DNA from: an uncultured Bacteroidales bacterium
GTDB taxonomy: Bacteria > Bacteroidota > Bacteroidia > Bacteroidales > Paludibacteraceae
Assembly (NCBI GenBank): GCA_902780495.1
Contig: CACZFM010000004.1
Location: 1 to 64,000 of the forward strand
DNA length: 64,000 nucleotides
Direction of reading: 5' to 3'
Shown: one piece after another, positions 17,449 to 25,602 of the stretch
Layout: every line of letters begins with the position of its first letter
Position numbering within the stretch: position 1 is the stretch's first letter
Notes under the pieces: generated by a model
What the model saw: only the letters and a program-made list of their open reading frames with translations
The model's database searches: none
What the model was told of the DNA's origin: nothing
Translations under genes and position numbers: made by a program

Positions 17449-19554
17449 TTAGTTATTCTGGTCTTCAAAATGTCTAATGAGTGTGGCGACAAATAAACTA
17501 TATTCCTTATCTTCCATATGTGAGAGGAAGGGTTCAATAGGTACATTCGCGTTAAATGTGGCAACAACTGCTTTTATGGATTCATGAGTGCAGTTCAAAT
17601 TTTCCGAACATGAATACATCATCTGTTGTATGGCATGAACAAATGGAATATATCTTGGTTCTGACTTTATAGCCTCAATCATAATTTGTGCACTTGGCTT
17701 TCCTAATTTATAATCAGTCATAGCTGTCTGATAATAGTATCGAGTATCCAAAACATCCACATCGTTTTTCCAACTTTCGTTTACTATTGCTGCTTCAGCA
17801 TATTTTTCCTGTGCATATAAAACTAAACTCTTTAAATAATACCATCTTGCAGAATTGCCGAACAACAACAAAACTTGATCTATAAAATGAATGGATCTTG
17901 CATAGTCTCCGTTCTCAAAACAAATTATGGCATTCAAGAAATGATCTTCCTCACTATTTCCGACTATTGTGTTGACAGGTTCGGTAGTTGTCATTACTTC
18001 CTGTGCATTGTATGTGACAGCAAGCATTCTATCCGCTGCGTAATACGCTTTTTCCTCTAACTTACTATTCGCGCGAGTTGCTTTTTTCCTTTCATCAATT
18101 GGCAATGTAGATATGTCTTTCCTTAAAGCTAATGTACTCAGCATTATACGGTTACATTCTTGCGCCGCTTTATCATAGTCTTTGTCTTGTAATGCCTGAT
18201 AATATTGGGCATATTCTTTTATGTCTTTGGATATAATTCCTATATCATTATACTCACCGAGGAACTTGTCTATTTCCGGTTTGGACATAATATAATGCAG
18301 GCGAATCGGGTATGTCAAATATAATCCTTCCAATGAGCAAACACGGCTAAGTGCGACATAAAGCTGTCCGGGCATAAATACACCCGTACTCAAATCAAGT
18401 TTCAGTTTGTCAAAGGTCATTCCCTGACTTTTGTGGATAGTTATTGCCCATGCTAATTTGAGGGGATATTGTTTGAAAGTTCCAATAACCTCATGCTCCA
18501 ACTTGCGAGTATTCCGATTATATTTGTATCTAATATTTTCCCATTCCACAAGATTAACCGACACCTCAGCATTATTATCCAATAAAACTGAAATAGATTG
18601 TGGTGTTAACTTGCTTATAGTGCCTACTGTGCCGTTAACCCACTTATGTGTAGTATCATTATGGGTAAACATGACACGTGTACCTACTTTTAGAATAAGT
18701 TCTTCCGGAGCCGGAAAACTATTTTTCTGGAAGATGCCTTCAATGATTCCTCTATAAGTAAAAACAGGGGCCTGAATTGCCTCTAAATGAGACTGATTGA
18801 TGTGTTCTGCGGTATCATTGCGTGATGTCAAAATGAGTTGCTCTTTAGTCTCACATTCATTATTCTTTAAACCTATTTCATTTATCTTCAAGATTTCTTC
18901 ACTATAGATACGTCCATGTCTGATATTATTCAGCATGTTTTGAAATTCTATATCGTTTTGACGGTAAATCTTAGTAAATTCAATTTTGGGAAGTTTAATT
19001 CTTTGGAAAACATGCGCATGATAGAAGTAAGGTGTAATTGTTCCGTATTCAGATTGAAAGAAGTCAATCAATTCTGTTTCATTTCGTTCAACGACAGGCT
19101 CTAATTGATATAGGTCGCCAGAAAAAATCATCTGTTTGCCGCCGAAAGGCTGATCATTCCTCATCGCCGTTCTCAACACCGTGTCAATGCCGTCGATTAT
19201 ATCACATCTTACCATAGAGATTTCATCTATGATAATTGTATCCACTCGTTTGAGAACCTGCCATTTCCCTTCGTTTATTTGAAATTGTGTATCCTTGGTA
19301 ATCGGCGTCAAGGGCATTCCGAACATCGAATGAATGGTAACACCTCCAGCTACGATAGCAGCGATGCCTGTTGGCGCCACAACGATAAACTGTTTATCTA
19401 CATTTTCTTTGATGTAGTGAAGAAACGTAGTTTTACCTGTACCGGCTCTACCCGTTAAGAAGAAACTGGCATTAGTGTCACGAACAATCTCCAACGCCTG
19501 CATCTGCGCCGGATTGTGCTTGTCTATCAATATGTGATGATCGGTTTCTGCCAT
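17449..19554 (-). CDS. PIF1-like superfamily 1 DNA helicase
   Basis: This 701-residue protein has Walker A GRAGTGKTT (residues 35-43), APTGIAA at 60-66, Walker B IIIDEISM near 107-114, GDLYQLEPV (motif III) and WAITIHKSQGMTFDKL, followed by YVALSRVCSLEGL (motifs V/VI), all matching the PIF1/RecD2-type 5'-3' helicase family. Residues from about 445 onward are not helicase; they are helical, with a TPR-like stretch (AIICFENGDYARSIHFIDQVLLLFGNSARWYYLKSLVLYAQEKYAEA). PIF1 helicases unwind G4 DNA, R-loops or replication forks. It lies downstream of a DUF3825 gene across a 57-base gap that contains a perfect 16-bp inverted repeat. Confidence 0.88.
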   Translation of the reverse strand: MAETDHHILIDKHNPAQMQALEIVRDTNASFFLTGRAGTGKTTFLHYIKENVDKQFIVVAPTGIAAIVAGGVTIHSMFGMPLTPITKDTQFQINEGKWQVLKRVDTIIIDEISMVRCDIIDGIDTVLRTAMRNDQPFGGKQMIFSGDLYQLEPVVERNETELIDFFQSEYGTITPYFYHAHVFQRIKLPKIEFTKIYRQNDIEFQNMLNNIRHGRIYSEEILKINEIGLKNNECETKEQLILTSRNDTAEHINQSHLEAIQAPVFTYRGIIEGIFQKNSFPAPEELILKVGTRVMFTHNDTTHKWVNGTVGTISKLTPQSISVLLDNNAEVSVNLVEWENIRYKYNRNTRKLEHEVIGTFKQYPLKLAWAITIHKSQGMTFDKLKLDLSTGVFMPGQLYVALSRVCSLEGLYLTYPIRLHYIMSKPEIDKFLGEYNDIGIISKDIKEYAQYYQALQDKDYDKAAQECNRIMLSTLALRKDISTLPIDERKKATRANSKLEEKAYYAADRMLAVTYNAQEVMTTTEPVNTIVGNSEEDHFLNAIICFENGDYARSIHFIDQVLLLFGNSARWYYLKSLVLYAQEKYAEAAIVNESWKNDVDVLDTRYYYQTAMTDYKLGKPSAQIMIEAIKSEPRYIPFVHAIQQMMYSCSENLNCTHESIKAVVATFNANVPIEPFLSHMEDKEYSLFVATLIRHFEDQNN

Positions 19555-19562
19555 GTTTAAGT

Positions 19563-19604
19563 CTTATAGTGATGACGCCAGATAAGCAGCGTCATCACTA
19601 TAAG
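19563..19604. repeat. Perfect 16-bp inverted repeat between two genes
   Basis: Arms 19563-19578 and 19589-19604 are perfectly complementary around a 10-nt loop. It lies between the DUF3825 gene and the helicase gene, both read leftward. No T-tract follows in either direction, so it is not a standard terminator. It could be an RNA processing site, an attenuating hairpin or a protein-binding palindrome. Confidence 0.85.
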
Positions 19605-19611
19605 ATAATAT

Positions 19612-20802
19612 CTATAATTCATCAGGATTTAACCATGCATCATCAGGTTTTGCTATTAATCTGGCATTTTGATATGCAGCGTCTAGAGGAAGAATAGTTT
19701 CAGGTACATACACTTTGTGTAGACTATCTGGAGTTAATATCAAAGCAAAGTCAGGTCTTTTACTATATGTTCCCCTGAGGTATATTGGCATAAGCAATTG
19801 AATTTTGTCTTCTTGTGGCCTATACATTGGAACAATAAATTTGTAATTTCTTTGTGCCATCGCTACTGCATATTTAATCGCATCATCTAAATTCCTTGCT
19901 AACGATTCTGGGTCTTCTTTGTTATAATCATCAGGGAAACGATTCTGACGTTCTTCAATAATATGCGTGTATGTATCAAAATCTTGATCTATTTTCCAAT
20001 TTGTTCTAAAAATGACATCATTTACATCATCGAAAAACCGAGGAGGCTCAGGTTTATTTCCTGAGAATCCCATCTCTCTTAATTTTTGAGATTGAGTGGA
20101 ACGAAATGGATTTTTTATTTGCAAACTGCTATTTTCATATTCCGCTTTTCCTACTATAAATACATCGTGGAAAAATTTATCTAGAAGATTAAGGTTGAAC
20201 ATTACATATTGGCTATCTTCTGAAAAAACAAGTTTATTTTTATTCCCTGAATCATACTCGTTTAGGAGTCGTATCAATATATTTTCGATATACGATTTTA
20301 ATATCGGGTGATTAATCTGTGACGGATGATTCTTGTATTTCCAAGATTCCTCAATCGTATTTTTGGCTATGTCTTCTAAGAAATTAAGACCTTCTTGATA
20401 ATCCTCAAAATAAATATTTTTTCCTATTGTGAAGTATTTACTTCGTTGAACCATTTCAGTAAATTGATTCAATGTCCCCCATTGAACACCAACGAAAGTT
20501 GGTTTATTATTTGGGTGACTAAACCAACCATACAAAACATGACCATCAGAAGTTTTAATCTCCAATGAAAAGCGGATATATTTTGCTTTCTCTTTTGTGA
20601 CAGGCGTTCCATCTGGGAATTGAGCATAACCAGCGGCATTGAGGAACTCCTTTGTAGAATTCTCAACCATGTCATTTAGTTGACGCCATGTCATTGATTT
20701 TTGATCTTCACTTACAAGATCTTTTAATTCGTCCAGACATGTTTGGAGGTTGCTAATGAGACCTAGCGCATAAAGGCCTGTTTTAACAGAAGATGTTTCC
20801 AT
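19612..20802 (-). CDS. DUF3825 domain-containing protein
   Basis: This cytoplasmic 396-residue protein shows the pattern I associate with DUF3825: FFDDVNDVIFRTNWKIDQDF near residues 254-273, then NYKFIVPMYRPQEDKIQLLMP and a C-terminal LPLDAAYQNARLIAKPDDAWL. DUF3825 is often linked to RNA-binding OST-HTH domains, but none is obvious here. The N-terminal half (GHVLYGWFSHPN and following) is not recognised. The protein lies in a leftward set with a tiny acidic protein upstream and a PIF1-like helicase downstream. Nucleic-acid-related function is inferred from these neighbours only. Confidence 0.65.
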   Translation of the reverse strand: METSSVKTGLYALGLISNLQTCLDELKDLVSEDQKSMTWRQLNDMVENSTKEFLNAAGYAQFPDGTPVTKEKAKYIRFSLEIKTSDGHVLYGWFSHPNNKPTFVGVQWGTLNQFTEMVQRSKYFTIGKNIYFEDYQEGLNFLEDIAKNTIEESWKYKNHPSQINHPILKSYIENILIRLLNEYDSGNKNKLVFSEDSQYVMFNLNLLDKFFHDVFIVGKAEYENSSLQIKNPFRSTQSQKLREMGFSGNKPEPPRFFDDVNDVIFRTNWKIDQDFDTYTHIIEERQNRFPDDYNKEDPESLARNLDDAIKYAVAMAQRNYKFIVPMYRPQEDKIQLLMPIYLRGTYSKRPDFALILTPDSLHKVYVPETILPLDAAYQNARLIAKPDDAWLNPDEL

Positions 20803-20849
20803 ATTATTTTACATTTTAAAGTTATTAATTCACTTCACGAAGAAGAAAC

Positions 20850-20981
20850 TCAGTCTATATTCCAATAGGCATCTGGTTCTCCATCGAAAATATCCCAAAT
20901 ATCTTCATCTGAATAGCCGGCCTCATCATGGGCATAAGTTCCTGCGAATTCATCATTGCACCAATCGTTGTAGTAACTCAT
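20850..20981 (-). CDS. Small acidic protein, 43 residues
   Basis: A short frame on the minus strand encodes MSYYNDWCNDEF and continues to GEPDAYWNID, very rich in Asp, Glu, Tyr and Trp. The ATG at 20981 was chosen because GGAGG stands 8 bases before it; an in-frame ATG at 20996 would add five residues but would leave almost no leader after the -7 box (21018-21011, TACTTTTG). The GTYAHDEAGYSDEDIWDIFDG region resembles a short motif I associate with Bacteroidota proteins of unknown function. It ends 47 bases before the DUF3825 gene and is probably its operon partner. Its high negative charge suggests a DNA mimic or an antitoxin-like partner, but that is speculation. Confidence 0.6.
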   Translation of the reverse strand: MSYYNDWCNDEFAGTYAHDEAGYSDEDIWDIFDGEPDAYWNID

Positions 20982-21088
20982 AATTTTGTCCTCCATTTTG
21001 TTTGATGGTGCAAAAGTACTGCGTTATTGTGCAACCTATTTGCACTACGAATATAAATCGTGCAAAAAAGTGAAACGCGTCTCACATA

Positions 21089-22336
21089 TCAGGAGTTTTC
21101 TTGAGAAAGGATACGTTTCAGTTCTTCCATGTCAGGCAATGCCTTGCGGAGTTCTTCCGGCATATCTCCTGCCGTAGTATAAGTAGCTACTCCCATCGGT
21201 TTTTGATAATCCTGAATGACGTATTCAACAAACTTTTTATTGGCGTTCTTGCAAAGCACAATACCAATAGACGGGTTTTCATGGGGCTTGCGAACTTTAT
21301 CATCCAATATACGTAGATATGTTGTAAGTGTCCCTAAATAAGAAGGTTTGAAATCTCCGACCTTCAGTTCTACAACTACGAGGGCATTCAGTTCACGGTT
21401 AAAGAAAATCAAATCCGGAAAGAAATCTTCAGAGTATATCTCCAAATGATATTGATTGCCGACAAAAGCAAAATCATTACCAAACGTCATGATAAAGTTC
21501 TTGATATTCTGAATAATTTGCTTTTCAACCACCTTTTCATCTATATCTTGCTTGTCGCGTTCTCCGATTTCTTCGGTATTGATGAAGTCCAACTGGTACG
21601 AATCTTTGAACATCATCACGGCTTTGCGTGCGAGGGAGGAGTTAGAGAGCGTGTTCTGGAAATTATTCGGCATCAACTCGCGATGTTCATAGGCCTGCTG
21701 CTTGATGAGTTTTTCAAGTGCATCTACTGTAAGTTTCTCTTCCGCAACTCTATGGATATAATAATACCGAGCGTCAATATCTTTGCTTTTCTCAATAATT
21801 GAAATATGGTGTGTGAAGGGAACAGAAAAGAAGTCCTCTATTGGGAATTCCGTTATATTCGGCACATAAATGGAATGATATATATCTATCTGATTTTTAG
21901 AGTTTTGTAAATCGGCAGTTACGACTGCCGATTTTGCCGACGAACATTCGGCAGTTGCGACTGCCGATTCTTTAGACGAACTTTCGGCAATCGTAATTGT
22001 CGATTGTGATTCGTCAGTTACGGCTGATGAATCTGCATCCAAAATTTGCCAATTATCATAGAACTTACGCATGTTCTTCAAACTCGTTTCCGAGTAGCCT
22101 CTCAAACCGGGCATTTCACGAAGCAGTTGGTCGCTAATGGCTTTAATTGCCCCTGAACCGTATTCCAAATTACGTGTGTTCTTGGATAAGTATTTACCGA
22201 TAGCAAAATATACCGCTAATTGGATGCGGTTGACATCTTTGTTCGCTTCATACTGACCTTGCAGAATAGCGGTTTTGATTGTTTCCACCGCCTGTGAGAG
22301 CGGAATGAGGCTCTTATTGTTATCTACATCTGCCAT
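21089..22336 (-). CDS. DUF1016/YhcG-type PD-(D/E)XK nuclease
   Basis: This 415-residue protein has an N-terminal DUF1016 helical domain (residues about 10-100, with QLAVYFAIGKYLSKNTR) and a C-terminal PD-(D/E)XK nuclease domain. The nuclease residues are visible as Asp308 in FFPDLIFF and Glu323-x-Lys325 in VVVELKVGDF. Between them, residues 106-142 are a low-complexity Ser/Ala/Glu linker made of 12-residue repeats, encoded by 36-bp DNA repeats. YhcG-like nucleases are often found in defence islands and restriction loci. Its gene starts 24 bases after the stop of a WYL-domain regulator, so the two are likely one operon under the promoter at 23373-23404. Confidence 0.88.
   Translation of the reverse strand: MADVDNNKSLIPLSQAVETIKTAILQGQYEANKDVNRIQLAVYFAIGKYLSKNTRNLEYGSGAIKAISDQLLREMPGLRGYSETSLKNMRKFYDNWQILDADSSAVTDESQSTITIAESSSKESAVATAECSSAKSAVVTADLQNSKNQIDIYHSIYVPNITEFPIEDFFSVPFTHHISIIEKSKDIDARYYYIHRVAEEKLTVDALEKLIKQQAYEHRELMPNNFQNTLSNSSLARKAVMMFKDSYQLDFINTEEIGERDKQDIDEKVVEKQIIQNIKNFIMTFGNDFAFVGNQYHLEIYSEDFFPDLIFFNRELNALVVVELKVGDFKPSYLGTLTTYLRILDDKVRKPHENPSIGIVLCKNANKKFVEYVIQDYQKPMGVATYTTAGDMPEELRKALPDMEELKRILSQENS
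21912..22019. repeat. Three 36-bp tandem repeats inside the YhcG-type gene
   Basis: Units start at 21912, 21948 and 21984, and a diverged fourth begins near 22020. Each opens with TCGGCA followed by an inverted copy, as in TCGGCAGT...ACTGCCGA, so every unit can fold. They keep frame and encode the 12-residue repeats linking the two domains. Such units are prone to copy-number change. Confidence 0.8.
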
Positions 22337-22360
22337 ATATAACGGATATTTGAAGGTACT

Positions 22361-23350
22361 TTATTTGTATAAATCGTGCATTTTTGCGATTTTTTCGGCT
22401 ATTTGCTGGCGAAGTGTTTCCGGTTGCAGCACTTCGACATCATCTCCGAACCAAAGGAGTTGCGCTTCCAATTCGCGGTTTGGAATGACGGTTATCTCAA
22501 TAATGCCTTGCTCCTTGTCTTTGATCTTCTGCGAGTGATGCAAAGGCTTTGAGAGCACATATGGCAGACGATGAGGCGAGAAACGCAGCAATATATGTTC
22601 CGGTTCTGCATCCTGCGGAATAGTCACGCCTATTACATCATCGAAATACTCTGCGAAATCTATCTCTGCGGGCACATACGCGATAGTAGAAAGGTGCAAG
22701 CCTTGTATGCGGTCTAACGCCAGAAGCATAATCTTCTGCGTTTGGTTGTTCATGGCAAGCAAGAACCACCGCGAGTTGTGCTGCTTGATATAATACGGAT
22801 GAATCGTGCAAACGAAAGCAGGTTTGTCGTACGGATGATAAGTAATATCTATTGTCTGCTGATTACTGATATAGTCAAATAGCGGTTCGAGATGTTCCAA
22901 GCCTTGCAGATACTCGTTCGCTTCAAAACCAATAACCGATTCGGTATGCGCATCGAGATTGAGTTTGGCTTCAATCTTAGTGACCAGCTCGGTCATCCAC
23001 TCAAATTGCGGAAGACCCTCGAAGCGACTAAGCATCAGAAGCGTATCTTTCAATTTAGCCACCTCATCATCTGATAAAACCGATTGTTGCAAACTGAATT
23101 TCGGATCTTCATAGCGGTAGTAGATACGACCGTGACTATCTGGAATGTGCGCAATAATTGTGTTATAAAGAGTTTCAAACTCATTTATGTCATTTTTGAT
23201 TGTCCGCAAACTAATAGGCTGACAATCTTTGGCTTCCAGTGCTTTGTTGCATTCTGCCAACAAATCCTCAATATAGTACCGCCGTGTCTGATTTCTCAAA
23301 CATCGGTCCATGGTGTAGTGTCGTATGAGTTTTTGTTTCGTTACCGGCAT
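22361..23350 (-). CDS. WYL-domain transcriptional regulator
   Basis: This 329-residue protein has an N-terminal winged-helix region (about 1-85, with RRYYIEDLLAECNKAL), a WYL domain in the centre (QTIDITYHPY near 174-183 and PYYIKQHNSRWFLLAMN near 194-210, including the conserved RWFLLA strand) and a C-terminal WCX-like region. WYL regulators bind nucleic-acid ligands and control phage-defence genes such as BREX (BrxR) and CBASS (CapW). It directly precedes a DUF1016 nuclease on the same strand. Its own promoter (23373-23404) carries a 15-bp palindrome that would suit autoregulation, and the same palindrome recurs at the Bro-N promoter. Confidence 0.88.
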   Translation of the reverse strand: MPVTKQKLIRHYTMDRCLRNQTRRYYIEDLLAECNKALEAKDCQPISLRTIKNDINEFETLYNTIIAHIPDSHGRIYYRYEDPKFSLQQSVLSDDEVAKLKDTLLMLSRFEGLPQFEWMTELVTKIEAKLNLDAHTESVIGFEANEYLQGLEHLEPLFDYISNQQTIDITYHPYDKPAFVCTIHPYYIKQHNSRWFLLAMNNQTQKIMLLALDRIQGLHLSTIAYVPAEIDFAEYFDDVIGVTIPQDAEPEHILLRFSPHRLPYVLSKPLHHSQKIKDKEQGIIEITVIPNRELEAQLLWFGDDVEVLQPETLRQQIAEKIAKMHDLYK

Positions 23351-23372
23351 AGCGCATTTATCAATGCGCTTG

Positions 23373-23404
23373 CAAAGGTACTGCTTTTTTTTGACATAAC
23401 CAAA
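23373..23404 (-). promoter_or_regulatory. Promoter of the WYL-YhcG operon
   Basis: On minus, TTTG (23404-23401) and TACCTTTG (23380-23373) are 20 nt apart with an A-tract spacer. The -33 box lies inside one arm of the palindrome at 23400-23436. Confidence 0.9.
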
Positions 23405-23436
23405 TAAATCTGCAGTTTTCGTGCAGATTTATTTGG
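23400..23436. promoter_or_regulatory. 15-bp palindrome over the WYL promoter, likely operator
   Basis: Arms CCAAATAAATCTGCA (23400-23414) and its exact complement (23422-23436) flank a 7-nt centre. The left arm contains the -33 box. An almost identical palindrome (12-bp arms, 42768-42797) sits at the same place in the Bro-N promoter. A regulator bound here would block sigma contact; the adjacent WYL protein is the natural candidate. Confidence 0.75.
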
Positions 23437-23437
23437 G

Positions 23438-23503
23438 CTAAGGGTATGGTGAGGGTATGCTAAGGGTATGCTAAGGGTATGGTAAGGGTATGGTATGGGT
23501 ATG
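23438..23503. repeat. Six tandem 11-bp repeats next to the htpG stop
   Basis: Six 11-bp units with consensus CTAAGGGTATG (plus strand) fill 23438-23503, ending one base from the htpG stop codon (23505-23507). Three units are exact. A second 11-bp array with a different sequence occupies the same position relative to gene and promoter at 42897-42995. Confidence 0.9.
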
Positions 23504-23504
23504 C

Positions 23505-25496
23505 TTACTTCAGCAGGCTGACGCTGCGGTTGACAAACCGAGACAAGGCTTCACCTTTAAGCTGTCCGGATGCCAAAAGGGCAATGTCCACCAACTGATG
23601 CAGGCGCTCATCTTCACCCGACAAGGTCCAAACGGTTTTCTTCACCGTTTCTTTCACCGTATTCTCTTGCTTGTCACCCTCTTTTGCCTCGTCTTTCTTT
23701 TCTACCACTTCCTCCACTTCTTCGGAGGTCATTTTCTCCATCAAGTCCTTAACAAGCGGATGTGCGGTATTGACAACGACATTATATTGGTCAGGCATCT
23801 GTCCGTAGAAGGACATACCCTGCTGATGAGCCGACATCTCTTTCATGCGGCGCATAAACTCGTTCTGCGTGAGGAAGACAGGCAGCGCATCCTCAGATAC
23901 GGCCTCAAACTGCACGTAATAGTTGAGTTTGTCCTGCTTGGGCAGCATGGCATCGAATGCCTTGCGCAGTCCCTCTTTCTGCTCCTGTGTATAGGTGTCT
24001 TTGGCAGCATCCTCCTTGCGGATGATGTTCTCAATGATATCGCTATCCACGCGTACGAAGCGCAGTCCGCCTTTCTCTTTCGAGCCGTCGCCCATGAACT
24101 TCTGCTCCCATTGTGACATCTGGTGTACATCCAGTTCGCCATCCATCAGCAGCACGTCATAACCTTTCTGTTTGGCACGTTCGATATAGGCGTAGTTCTC
24201 GTCCGCATTCTGCGTGTAAAGCATAATCAGGTCACCGTTCTTATCGGTCTGGCTGTCCTTCACTTTGGCTTTGTACTCGTCCAGCGTGAAATACTCGCCG
24301 GCTATGTTCTTCACCTGTGCAAAACCGATGGCACGCTCGTAGAACTTCTCGTCGGTGAGCATACCGAACTGGATGAACATCTTGATATCGTCCCACTTTT
24401 TCAGGAAGTCCTCTTTGTCTGCTTTGTAAAGTTCTGCCAATTTGTCAGCCACTTTTTTGGTGATATGGCCGGAAATCTTCTTCACGTTGTTATCGGACTG
24501 CAGGTAACTGCGGCTGACGTTCAGCGGGATATCCGGACTGTCAATCACGCCATGGAGCAGGGTAAGATATTCAGGCACAATGTTTTCCACCTCGTCGGTG
24601 ACAAACACTTGGTTGCAATACAGCTGAATCTTGTTGCGCTTGACATCGAGATTGTTCTTTATTTTCGGGAAATAGAGAATACCCGTGAGGTGGAACGGAT
24701 AATCCACATTGAGGTGGATATGGAACAAAGGTTCGTCCATCTGCATGGGGTAGAGTTCGTGGTAGAACTGCTTGTAGTCCTCATCTTTCAGGTCTGCGGG
24801 CTTGCGTGTCCAGGCAGGATTGATGTTGTTGATGATGTTTTCCTCGTCCAGTTCAACCTCTTTGCCGTCTTTCCACTCTTTCTTCTTGCCGAAAGCAATC
24901 TCCACGGGCAGGAATTTGCAGTATTTCTTCAGCAAACCTTCGATGGTTGCATCTTCCAGATACTGCTCAAACTCGCTGTTGATATGCAGGACGATATCTG
25001 TTCCACGGTCCGCTTTGATGGTGTCCTCCATCGTATATTCGGGGTCACCGGCGCATGACCAATGGACGGCTTTGGCATCCGGCTGATAACTTTGACTGAA
25101 GATTTCCACCTTGTCGGATACCATAAAGGCACTATAGAATCCCAGTCCGAAATGACCGATAATAGCTTCTGCCTTGTCCTTGTATTTGTTGACAAACTCC
25201 TCGGCACCGGAGAAAGCGATTTGGTTGATATACTTATCCACCTCTTCAGCTGTCATGCCGACACCGTGGTCCTGCACGGTAAGGGTCTTTTTGTTCTTGT
25301 CGATAATGACACGCACACGCAAGTCACCCAAATCGCCTTTCACTTCGCCTACGGAAGCAAGCGTTTTGAGTTTCTGGGTTGCGTCAACGGCATTACTAAT
25401 CAACTCACGGAGGAAAATCTCGTGGTCACTGTACAAAAACTTCTTGATAACGGGGAAAATGTTGTTTGATGTTACCCCAATGTTTCCTTTGCTCAT
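23505..25496 (-). CDS. htpG: Molecular chaperone HtpG (Hsp90)
   Basis: This 663-residue bacterial Hsp90 is an ATP-dependent chaperone dimer in the cytoplasm. The N-terminal GHKL ATPase shows FLRELISNAVDATQKL near residues 28-43 (Asn binding Mg), VQDHGVGMTAEEV, and GHFGLGFYSAFMV near 114-126. The middle domain has LNVSRSYLQ, with the catalytic-loop Arg. A short acidic, Lys/Glu-rich insert (about residues 590-620) precedes the C-terminal dimerisation end. Length is slightly above E. coli HtpG, normal for Bacteroidota. Its stop codon abuts an 11-bp tandem array. Confidence 0.96.
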   Translation of the reverse strand: MSKGNIGVTSNNIFPVIKKFLYSDHEIFLRELISNAVDATQKLKTLASVGEVKGDLGDLRVRVIIDKNKKTLTVQDHGVGMTAEEVDKYINQIAFSGAEEFVNKYKDKAEAIIGHFGLGFYSAFMVSDKVEIFSQSYQPDAKAVHWSCAGDPEYTMEDTIKADRGTDIVLHINSEFEQYLEDATIEGLLKKYCKFLPVEIAFGKKKEWKDGKEVELDEENIINNINPAWTRKPADLKDEDYKQFYHELYPMQMDEPLFHIHLNVDYPFHLTGILYFPKIKNNLDVKRNKIQLYCNQVFVTDEVENIVPEYLTLLHGVIDSPDIPLNVSRSYLQSDNNVKKISGHITKKVADKLAELYKADKEDFLKKWDDIKMFIQFGMLTDEKFYERAIGFAQVKNIAGEYFTLDEYKAKVKDSQTDKNGDLIMLYTQNADENYAYIERAKQKGYDVLLMDGELDVHQMSQWEQKFMGDGSKEKGGLRFVRVDSDIIENIIRKEDAAKDTYTQEQKEGLRKAFDAMLPKQDKLNYYVQFEAVSEDALPVFLTQNEFMRRMKEMSAHQQGMSFYGQMPDQYNVVVNTAHPLVKDLMEKMTSEEVEEVVEKKDEAKEGDKQENTVKETVKKTVWTLSGEDERLHQLVDIALLASGQLKGEALSRFVNRSVSLLK

Positions 25497-25555
25497 ATTA
25501 TATGTGTTTAGTTATTTCGTTTACCCTATTTGTACACAATCCGTGCCAAAAGGAA

Positions 25556-25578
25556 AAGTCTGCCAAGTTGGCAGACTT
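25556..25578 (-). terminator. Terminator of the lipid kinase gene
   Basis: A 10-bp perfect stem with a 3-nt loop (AAGTCTGCCA/TGGCAGACTT) is followed on the minus strand by TTTTCCTTTT. It lies 25 bases after the lipid kinase stop. Confidence 0.8.
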
Positions 25579-25602
25579 CTTCTTATATATTGAGGGAAAT
25601 GG

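Noticed and set aside
23438-23503. 11-bp arrays as a CRISPR array
   Set aside because: Units are contiguous with no spacers and far too short; no cas genes are present.
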